22,535 nt of DNA from Pseudomonadota bacterium (GTDB lineage Bacteria; Pseudomonadota; Alphaproteobacteria; Caulobacterales; Caulobacteraceae). The position numbers and the translations under genes were made by a program. The notes beneath the pieces are model-generated. The model was given only the letters and a program-made list of their open reading frames with translations, searched no databases and had not been told where the DNA came from. Positions 7,442 through 13,766 of the stretch are shown piece by piece; the stretch's first letter is position 1, and each line of letters opens with the position of its first letter. Where the stretch lies: NCBI GenBank assembly GCA_023433655.1, contig JAEYUE010000083.1:1-22535 (forward strand), read 5' to 3'.

Positions 7442-8212
7442 TCAGCGCGCGAGGCCGAGCGGACCCAGAAGCCATGTCAGCCACACGCCGAGCGCCAGAA
7501 AGACCCCAAACGGCAGACGATCCGCGCCGGAGACGCGCCCTCCGGTCGCGAGCCGGGCCGCGACGACGCTAAGCCCCGCAACGGCGGCCCAGAGCAGGAC
7601 GCTCGGCAGGCCGATCCATCCCGTCCAGGCGCCCCCGGCGGCGAGCAGAAACGGATCGCCCCCGCCGAGGCCCTCGCGGGCCCGAACCCGCCGATAGGCG
7701 GCGCCGACGAGCCAGAGACCGGCGAAACCGACCGCCGCCCCGGTCAGGGAGTCCAGAAGGGAGAGGCGATCCAGGGCCGCCGCGGCGAGAATCCCGGTCC
7801 CGAGCAGGGGAAGAGTCAGCTGATCCGGGAGCCAGAAATGCTCGCCGTCCACCGCCGCGATCAGCAGCAGTTGCCACCCGAGCACAGCGGTGAGCACGGA
7901 CGCGGCGACCGAGGACTGGGTCAGGGCTGCGCAGATCCCGATGGCGGCGCAGCCCGCCTCCATGGCCGGATAGCGGATCGGGATCGCGACACCGCAACCG
8001 GCGCAGCGCCCCCCGGAGACTGTGTAGCTCAGCAGGGGGATCAGCCGCCACGGCCGCAGTGAGCGGCCGCAGCCGCGACAGCGGGATCGCCCGCCGACGA
8101 ACCCCTCTCCCTGCGGGAGTCGTAGGCTGACGAGGCCGAGGAAACTTCCCGCCAGCAGCCCCGCGCCGCCGAGCGCGACGGCCAGAAGCGTCGGCCCTGT
8201 GTCGAAATCCAT
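7442..8212 (-). CDS. gspO: Type II / type IV prepilin peptidase (GspO/PilD)
   Basis: Inner-membrane aspartic protease, usually also an N-methyltransferase, that trims the leader from pseudopilins such as GspG-K encoded downstream. From the ATG at 8212 it has 256 residues, with GGAG four bases upstream; an open extension to 8269 lacks the expected membrane start. Seen in order: a first helix LLAVALGGAGLLAGSFLG, the zinc-type CRGCG and CAGCG pairs, a first catalytic aspartate in AAVDGEHFWLPDQLTLPL, and the second in GLGGGDPFLLAA. The family usually has a lysine two residues after that aspartate (GGGDxK); here it is phenylalanine. It is divergent from the lipoprotein-receptor-gsp block and likely serves it; it could also serve a Cpa/Flp pilus elsewhere. 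Confidence 0.92.
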   Translation of the reverse strand: MDFDTGPTLLAVALGGAGLLAGSFLGLVSLRLPQGEGFVGGRSRCRGCGRSLRPWRLIPLLSYTVSGGRCAGCGVAIPIRYPAMEAGCAAIGICAALTQSSVAASVLTAVLGWQLLLIAAVDGEHFWLPDQLTLPLLGTGILAAAALDRLSLLDSLTGAAVGFAGLWLVGAAYRRVRAREGLGGGDPFLLAAGGAWTGWIGLPSVLLWAAVAGLSVVAARLATGGRVSGADRLPFGVFLALGVWLTWLLGPLGLAR

Positions 8213-8314
8213 GGAACTCCCCGGTTTGTCACACTCGGTTTCGTGCGATTCAGACACGCCTTTCACCACTGGCTCTACCGCCTGATTGTGACGATCCCGC
8301 CGTATCGGGACGGT

Positions 8315-8387
8315 GTTTCACCGAACGGCCAAGACAACTTCACATGGGTGCGCCGCAACCGTCACGGTTCAGCGGCCACGGTGTCAC
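8315..8387 (+). promoter_or_regulatory. Four TCAC-core heptamers at exact 22-bp spacing (candidate activator array)
   Basis: Within the 284-bp gap between gspO and the lipoprotein gene, heptamers GTTTCAC (8315), ACTTCAC (8337), CCGTCAC (8359) and GTGTCAC (8381) recur with TCAC cores at 8318, 8340, 8362 and 8384, each 22 bp apart. A further TCAC at 8263 is five 11-bp steps upstream. Direct repeats on an 11-bp grid are how PhoB and other OmpR-family regulators bind (PhoB core TGTCA); the intervening 11-bp units here do not match. The last copy ends eight bases before a TTCTATC element. Confidence 0.5.
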
Positions 8388-8394
8388 AACCGGC

Positions 8395-8401
8395 TTCTAT
8401 C
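8395..8401 (+). promoter_or_regulatory. Candidate -10 element of the lipoprotein promoter
   Basis: TTCTATC begins eight bases after the last TCAC heptamer, about where a -10 element falls behind a Pho-box-type activator site that replaces the -35. The transcript would carry a leader of about 90 bases before the ATG at 8497. The match to any -10 consensus is partial. Confidence 0.25.
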
Positions 8402-8496
8402 GAGAGCGCCGGGCAGGGGGGCGAGTTCGCCGCGACGGGACCATCGGGTCCGGTCGTCCTGCCGAATGATCCTTTGGACCAGACACGGTGGAAACG

Positions 8497-10008
8497 ATGA
8501 CCGGCCTTCGATTGACAACCTTGCTCGCGATCTCCGCCAGCGCCCTGACCCTCGCCGCGTGCGGTTCCGCCGAAGTCGCCTCGCCCGGCGAGGGCGATTT
8601 CGGCGGCGGCACGGGCGGCGGCGGCGGCGGCCCGACCCCGCTGCCCCCCGGCACGCCGGCCGCGGACTGCCCGGGCGGCTTCGCCAACGTCGGTCTGGTC
8701 GCCAACAACAGCCTGCGCGTCTGCCAGCTGCCCCAGCAGATCCTCGGCGCCCTGACGGTGCCGCTGCGCGCCGGCACCATCTATTCGATCAGCGGCCGCA
8801 CCGAGGTCGGAACCGATCGCGGCGTCGACCCCGCCTCGCCGACCCCGGGCAGCGCCCAGGGCATCCTGACCATCGAGCCGGGCGTGCGCATCTTCGCCTC
8901 CGGCGGGTCCGACTATCTGTTGGTCAACCGCGGCTCGCAGATCTTCGCCGAGGGCACCGCCGCCCAGCCCATCGTGTTCACCAGCCGCCAGAACGTCGAG
9001 GGCGCCACCACCGAGACCTCGCAGGGTCAGTGGGGCGGCCTGGTGATCGCCGGCCGGGCGCCGCAGGCTAACTGCCAGCTGACCGCGCCGGTCACCTGCA
9101 CCGGCACGGTCGAGGGCACCAGCGCCTTCTACGGCGGCAATACGGCGGCCGACAACTCGGGCCGCATCCGTTACGTGCAGATCAAATACTCCGGCTTCGA
9201 AATCTCGCCGGGCAACGAACTGCAGGGCCTGACCATGGCCGGCGTCGGCTCCGGCACCACGGTCGACCACGTCCAGATCCACAACAGCTCGGACGACGGC
9301 ATCGAGATCTTCGGCGGCAATGTGAACCTGCGTCACCTGGTCCTCACCAGCGCCGACGATGACGGCTTGGACACCGACACCGGCTGGCGCGGCGGCGCCC
9401 AGTTCGGCATCGTCACCCAGCGCCCGCCCAATGCGACCAGCCGCAGCGCCGGCTTCGAGTTCTCGTCGGCTCCGGCCTCGACGCCCCTGGCCTCGCGCTA
9501 TGTGTCGCAGCCGAAGATCGCCAACTTCACGCTCGTCGGCCGCAACTCGCCGACCAACGCGCACACGGTGGCCCACTTCGACACCGGCACGGATGCGACC
9601 GTCATCAACTCGGTGTTCACCAGCGTCTCGGGGTCGCAGGCCGGCTGCCTCGACATCGCCGACGCGGATACCGAGACCAGCATGCCGACCTTCGGCTCGG
9701 TCTACATGTCGTGCGGCATCTCCTACCGCCCGGCCAATGCCGCCCGGTCGCAGTCGGTGTTCACCGGCGGGACCAACAACACCCCGGCCGGAACCTCGAC
9801 GCTGACCGCCCCGGCCTCGGGCACGAGCCTGAGCAACCAGGTGCTGACCTTCATCAACGGCGCCAACGAGACGGCGGTCACGCCGGCCGACGCCCCGGCG
9901 GTCTATCCGTTCTTCACGGCCACGACCTACATCGGCGCCGTCCAGAACGCCGCCGACACCTGGTGGCAGGGCTGGACCTGCGGCCTGACGTCCGGCGCGA
10001 CCTGCTGA
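8497..10008 (+). CDS. Surface/extracellular beta-helix lipoprotein, ElpS-like
   Basis: Predicted lipoprotein of 503 residues. A signal peptide ends in the lipobox LTLAAC with Cys22, followed by Gly-Ser, which gives no inner-membrane retention aspartate. A Gly/Pro-rich linker spans about residues 29-52. The rest is repetitive and turn-rich, as in right-handed parallel beta-helices: GILTIEPGVRIFASGG, PIVFTSRQN, GGLVIAGRAP, then acid-rich turns DDG (266-268) and DDDGLDTD (287-294). It ends WWQGWTCG...C, and cysteines are otherwise sparse. The ATG at 8497 is chosen over a GTG three codons earlier. By type and position beside the T2SS genes it resembles C. crescentus ElpS, released on phosphate starvation; this is recognised from context, not alignment. 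No catalytic motif is seen, so a binding role is as likely as an enzymatic one. Confidence 0.75.
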   Translation: MTGLRLTTLLAISASALTLAACGSAEVASPGEGDFGGGTGGGGGGPTPLPPGTPAADCPGGFANVGLVANNSLRVCQLPQQILGALTVPLRAGTIYSISGRTEVGTDRGVDPASPTPGSAQGILTIEPGVRIFASGGSDYLLVNRGSQIFAEGTAAQPIVFTSRQNVEGATTETSQGQWGGLVIAGRAPQANCQLTAPVTCTGTVEGTSAFYGGNTAADNSGRIRYVQIKYSGFEISPGNELQGLTMAGVGSGTTVDHVQIHNSSDDGIEIFGGNVNLRHLVLTSADDDGLDTDTGWRGGAQFGIVTQRPPNATSRSAGFEFSSAPASTPLASRYVSQPKIANFTLVGRNSPTNAHTVAHFDTGTDATVINSVFTSVSGSQAGCLDIADADTETSMPTFGSVYMSCGISYRPANAARSQSVFTGGTNNTPAGTSTLTAPASGTSLSNQVLTFINGANETAVTPADAPAVYPFFTATTYIGAVQNAADTWWQGWTCGLTSGATC

Positions 10009-10020
10009 CGACGGATGCGC

Positions 10021-10046
10021 GGCGGCGGCTCCTGCGAGCCGCCGCC
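10021..10046 (+). terminator. Perfect GC hairpin after the lipoprotein gene
   Basis: GGCGGCGGCTC and GAGCCGCCGCC form an 11-bp perfect stem with a CTGC loop, 12 bases after the lipoprotein stop and 41 bases before the receptor ATG. Only a short CTTT follows, so it may be a partial terminator or an mRNA-stabilising hairpin within one transcript. Confidence 0.6.
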
Positions 10047-10087
10047 GGCTTTCGCCCCGTCCGTTGAAACTCTCCAAGGCGCAGATC

Positions 10088-12736
10088 ATGAAGACCGCTT
10101 CCCTGACCCTGACCGGGTTCCTGCTGGCCACCAGCGCGCTGATCGCGCCCGGGGTCGCCACCGCCCAGTCCCAGCCCGCCCTCGCTTCGGCTCTGCAGGT
10201 GCAGACAGCCCTGCCTGACCCGGAGTCCAATCTCGGCGAGGTCATCGTGCTGGGCCGCAACATCCCCGAACCCAACCGGGAGAGTTCGGAAGTCGCCGCC
10301 TTCCTCACGCAGGAGGATCTGGAGCGCACCGGCGACTCCAACGCCGCCGCGGCTCTCACCCGGGTGACCGGACTGACCATCGTCGAAGGGCGGTTCATCT
10401 ATGTCCGCGGCCTGGGCGAGCGGTATTCCTCGGCCCTGCTGAACGGCTCGCCGCTGCCCAGCCCCGAACCGCTGCAGCGGGTCGTGCCGCTGGACCTCTT
10501 TCCCGCCAGCATTCTCGAGAGCGTGACGGTCCAGAAGACCTATTCCTCGGATTTCCCGGGCGAGTTCGGTGGCGGGATCATCGATCTGCGCACCGTCGAC
10601 GCGCCGAGCGAGCCGTTCTTCAACTTTTCCGCCTCGGTTGGCGGCAACACGGAAACCACGAACAAGGAAGGTCTGATCTACTACGGATCGCGGACCGACT
10701 TCACGGGCTTCGACGACGGCGCCCGCGACGTTCCGGGCGTGATCCAGCTCGCCTTCAACTCCCAGCAGCAGATCAGCCAGGCCAATTTCACGCCGCAGGA
10801 ACTGCAGCGCATGGGCCATTCGCTGGTCAATGCGCCGCTGCGCCTGCTGCAGCGCGAGACCAATCCGGTCAACTTCGGCTTCGACGTGTCCGGCGGCCTG
10901 TCCAGCGACAGCAGTCTCGGCACGCTCGGCCTGTTCGGCGTCGCTGGTTACGACAACAGCTGGAGCCTGCGCCGCGGCTTCCAGGAAGAGTCCCAGTTCT
11001 CGGGCGCCGTTCTGGTGCCGGTGACCAGCAAGGCCTTCGAATCCAACCAGAACGACATCCGCCTGAACCTGCTCGGCGGGGTGTCGCTGACGGCGCCGGA
11101 TCACGAACTGAAGTGGACCAATCTCTACGTCCGCAGCACCACCAAGGAAGCCCGCAGCAGCGCCGGCCCCGACTTCGCCGCCGGCGGCGGCATCCTGCGC
11201 GACGACTACACCGAGTATTTCGTGCGGGAACTGTTCTCCAGCCAGCTGGGCGGCGAGCATTTCTTCATGGACGGCGCGCTCGGCCTCGACTGGCGCGCGG
11301 CCTGGGCCCGGACCTCGCGCGACGCGCCCTATGAGTCCCGCTTCCAGTACGGCGTGAACGCGGCCGGCGACTTCATCCACAACCCGTTCAACCTGATCTC
11401 CTTCAGCGAGCTGGACGAGGACGTGGTCTCGGGGGGCGCGGACGTCAGCTTCGCCCTGCCCTTGTCGGATGCGCGCGAAGCGATCTTCAGCGCCGGGGTG
11501 GCGTACTCGGACAGCAGCCGGGAGGCGACCCGCCACGACCTGCAGCTGATCGCGGTCAACGGCCTGACCGACGAGCAGCGCGAGTCGCGGATCGACTACC
11601 TCTACTCCGACTTCAACATCTATCCGGGCGGCATCGAGCTGCGCGAGGTCTCGGGCACCAACGGCGCCGGCGCCTACGACGCCGGTCTCGAGGTCGCGGC
11701 GGCCTACGTCCAGGCAGACGCCGAGATCGTCCCGCTGGTCCGCACCAAGGTCGGCGTCCGCTTTGAGGACAGCACCCAGACGGTCGTTCCGCGGGACCTG
11801 TTCGGCGGCGCGACGAACTTCGTGGCCACCGAGCGCTCGGAACAGTACTACCTGCCGTCGGCCACGGTGACGTGGAATTTCGCCGAGGATCAGCAGCTGC
11901 GCCTCGGCGGGTCGAAGACCATCGGCCGGCCGCAGTTCCGCGAACTGGCCCCGCAGTCCTACATCGATCCTGACAGCGACCGCGAGTTCACCGGCAACCC
12001 GTTCCTGGTCGACACCGAGATCCTCAACGCTGACGCCCGTTATGAGTGGTATTTCGCCCGGCAGCAGTATGTGACCGCCGGCGTCTTCTTCAAGAAGCTC
12101 GACAAGCCGGTCGAGTCGGTCGTGGTCCTGACCGGCGACCAGAAGCAGCAGTCGTTCCTGAATGCGCCGTCGGCCACGGTCCACGGCGCCGAGGTCGAGG
12201 TGAAGAAGTATTTCGAGTTCCCCGACGCCGGCTCGCCCTTCATCGCCAACAAGCGCTGGCTGATCCACGCCAACTACACCTGGTCCCGGTCGGAGGTCGA
12301 AGTGGGCGCGGACGACGTGGTCTTCACCCAGGGCGGCGGCGGCGCGCCGGAACAGGCCTCCTTCTTCATCGAGGACGGCAGCCGCCTGCAGGGCCAGTCC
12401 GAGCACGTCGCCAACGTCCAGCTGGGCTGGGAAGACGACACGGCCCGTTCGCAGGCCACGCTGATCGTCAACTACGTCAGCGAACGCACCACGGCCCGGG
12501 GCGCCGGCGCCGCCGGTTTCCGCGAGCCGGACTATGTCCAGGACCCGGGCGTGTTCCTGGACTTCGTGTTCCGCAAGGACTTCGACTATGCGGGCCGCGA
12601 CTACGGCGTCGCCCTCGAACTGCGCAACCTGCTGAACACGGACTACGACGAGTTCCAGGAACTCGGGAACAAGATCCGGATCAACAACTACGACCTGGGC
12701 TCCTCGGCCACGGTCAGCCTGACCGCCCGCTTCTGA
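10088..12736 (+). CDS. TonB-dependent outer-membrane receptor
   Basis: Outer-membrane beta-barrel receptor of 882 residues importing an unknown ligand with TonB/ExbBD energy. A cleavable signal peptide (MKTASLTLTGFLLATSALIA, cleavage likely after TAQ or VATA) is followed by a TonB-box-like LGEVIVLG near residue 49. The plug domain contains YVRGLGERYSSALLNG, PSPEPLQRVVPLDLFP and a DFPGEFGGGIIDLRT end, about residues 70-180. Alternating barrel strands run to the terminal phenylalanine (ATVSLTARF). The ATG at 10088 is preferred to an in-frame TTG at 10064, because the signal peptide starts there and AAGG lies upstream. It follows the lipoprotein gene after a hairpin, and a terminator-like hairpin lies 8 bases past its stop. 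Pairing with a surface lipoprotein suggests cooperation in ligand capture, by analogy only. Confidence 0.93.
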   Translation: MKTASLTLTGFLLATSALIAPGVATAQSQPALASALQVQTALPDPESNLGEVIVLGRNIPEPNRESSEVAAFLTQEDLERTGDSNAAAALTRVTGLTIVEGRFIYVRGLGERYSSALLNGSPLPSPEPLQRVVPLDLFPASILESVTVQKTYSSDFPGEFGGGIIDLRTVDAPSEPFFNFSASVGGNTETTNKEGLIYYGSRTDFTGFDDGARDVPGVIQLAFNSQQQISQANFTPQELQRMGHSLVNAPLRLLQRETNPVNFGFDVSGGLSSDSSLGTLGLFGVAGYDNSWSLRRGFQEESQFSGAVLVPVTSKAFESNQNDIRLNLLGGVSLTAPDHELKWTNLYVRSTTKEARSSAGPDFAAGGGILRDDYTEYFVRELFSSQLGGEHFFMDGALGLDWRAAWARTSRDAPYESRFQYGVNAAGDFIHNPFNLISFSELDEDVVSGGADVSFALPLSDAREAIFSAGVAYSDSSREATRHDLQLIAVNGLTDEQRESRIDYLYSDFNIYPGGIELREVSGTNGAGAYDAGLEVAAAYVQADAEIVPLVRTKVGVRFEDSTQTVVPRDLFGGATNFVATERSEQYYLPSATVTWNFAEDQQLRLGGSKTIGRPQFRELAPQSYIDPDSDREFTGNPFLVDTEILNADARYEWYFARQQYVTAGVFFKKLDKPVESVVVLTGDQKQQSFLNAPSATVHGAEVEVKKYFEFPDAGSPFIANKRWLIHANYTWSRSEVEVGADDVVFTQGGGGAPEQASFFIEDGSRLQGQSEHVANVQLGWEDDTARSQATLIVNYVSERTTARGAGAAGFREPDYVQDPGVFLDFVFRKDFDYAGRDYGVALELRNLLNTDYDEFQELGNKIRINNYDLGSSATVSLTARF

Positions 12737-12744
12737 CGCCCCGC

Positions 12745-12771
12745 GAGGCCGCCGTTTCAGGCGGCGGCCTC
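12745..12771 (+). terminator. Perfect GC hairpin after the TonB receptor gene
   Basis: GAGGCCGCCG and CGGCGGCCTC form a 10-bp perfect stem with a TTTCAGG loop starting 8 bases past the receptor stop. The following CGCCATTTCC is only weakly T-rich. It probably separates the receptor transcript from the gsp operon, which has its own candidate operator downstream. Confidence 0.65.
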
Positions 12772-12821
12772 CGCCATTTCCTGATTGCAGAAATGCGGCA
12801 GTTGCTCCGCATCCGCCCTAA

Positions 12822-12850
12822 CCGTCACGGCAAGTTCTCCGCACCGTCAT
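12822..12850 (+). promoter_or_regulatory. Two GTCA(C/T) heptamers 22 bp apart upstream of gspC
   Basis: CCGTCAC at 12822-12828 and CCGTCAT at 12844-12850 start exactly 22 bp apart, repeating the layout before the lipoprotein gene. The 11-mer AACCGTCACGG at 12820-12830 is identical to 8357-8367. The site lies in the 190-bp gap between the receptor and gspC. No clear -10 element was found behind it. A shared activator of both units, possibly PhoB-like, is inferred. Confidence 0.4.
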
Positions 12851-12926
12851 CGGGCCGTGAAGCCCGGACACGGACGATTGGTCTACGACGTTTTCGGGCC
12901 GTCGGGGCCCATCGGGGCCTGCGATC

Positions 12927-13766
12927 GTGATCGGCGAAATTCGCAATTGGAGCACGGCGACCCGCGAGGCTGTCGCCGCCCGCCCGGACCGGGTCCGGAC
13001 CGCCGTGGAGGCGACCCTGGCCCTGTTGCTCATCGTGCAACTGGGGCGGCTGGCCTGGGTCGCCCTCGAGCCGGTCGACGCGCCGGCGGCCGGGATGACG
13101 CGACCGGAAGCCGGGCCGGTCGACTACTCGGTGTTCCAGCGCTTCGACGCCTTCTTTCGCACCGGCGGCCAGAGCAGCCTGGCCGAGGACACCGCCGCGC
13201 GAAGCAGCCAGATCCGGCTGTTCGGCCTGCGGTCGGACGGGGCCGGCGGCGGGTCGGCGATCATCGGTCTGGTGGACGGCCGGCAAGTGTCCGTCGCTGT
13301 CGGCGAGACCATCGAGCCCGGCCTCGTGCTGCGGTCGGTGGGTCCAGACCATGTTGTGCTCGCCCGGGGAGACGCGCTGAGCCGCCTGATCTTCAGCGAA
13401 CTGCCGGTCGGCGCCGCGGGGCCGCCCCCGCCGCCGTCCGTTCCGCAGACCGTGACGCCGACGCCGGGTCCGTCGACCGCCGTGACTGTCGATCCCGCCC
13501 GCCTCGTGGCCGAGGCCTCGCTGCGACCCCGGATGCAGGGCGTGCGGATCAACGGCTTCACCGTGACCTCGAACGGCGAGGCTCCGGCCCTCGCCGCCGC
13601 CGGGCTGAAGCCGGGAGATGTCATCCTGGCGGTCAACGGCCAGCCCCTCGATCGGCCCGATCGCATCGCCGCCCTGCGCGGCCAGTTGGCCGACGCCGCA
13701 AGCGCCGATATCCGCTTCGAGCGGAACGGCGCGGTTCAGACCATCACCATAAGGACAGGCCGTTGA
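12927..13766 (+). CDS. gspC: T2SS inner-membrane clamp protein GspC with PDZ domain
   Basis: GspC links the inner-membrane platform to the secretin GspD through the periplasm. The 279-residue protein has a short cytoplasmic start, one membrane helix at about residues 27-47, a homology-region domain at about 93-158 (IRLFGLRS, AIIGLVDGRQVSVAVGE, GPDHVVLARG), a proline-rich linker at 165-183 and a C-terminal PDZ domain at about 190-279 containing GLKPGDVILAVNGQPLD. The start is a GTG at 12927 with no strong ribosome site visible upstream. It heads the gsp operon and its stop overlaps the gspD TTG start. Confidence 0.92.
   Translation: MIGEIRNWSTATREAVAARPDRVRTAVEATLALLLIVQLGRLAWVALEPVDAPAAGMTRPEAGPVDYSVFQRFDAFFRTGGQSSLAEDTAARSSQIRLFGLRSDGAGGGSAIIGLVDGRQVSVAVGETIEPGLVLRSVGPDHVVLARGDALSRLIFSELPVGAAGPPPPPSVPQTVTPTPGPSTAVTVDPARLVAEASLRPRMQGVRINGFTVTSNGEAPALAAAGLKPGDVILAVNGQPLDRPDRIAALRGQLADAASADIRFERNGAVQTITIRTGR

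Noticed and set aside
8438..8451. Small inverted repeat GGACC-ATCG-GGTCC in the lipoprotein leader
   Set aside because: A 5-bp stem with a 4-base loop is too short to argue for a regulatory structure.
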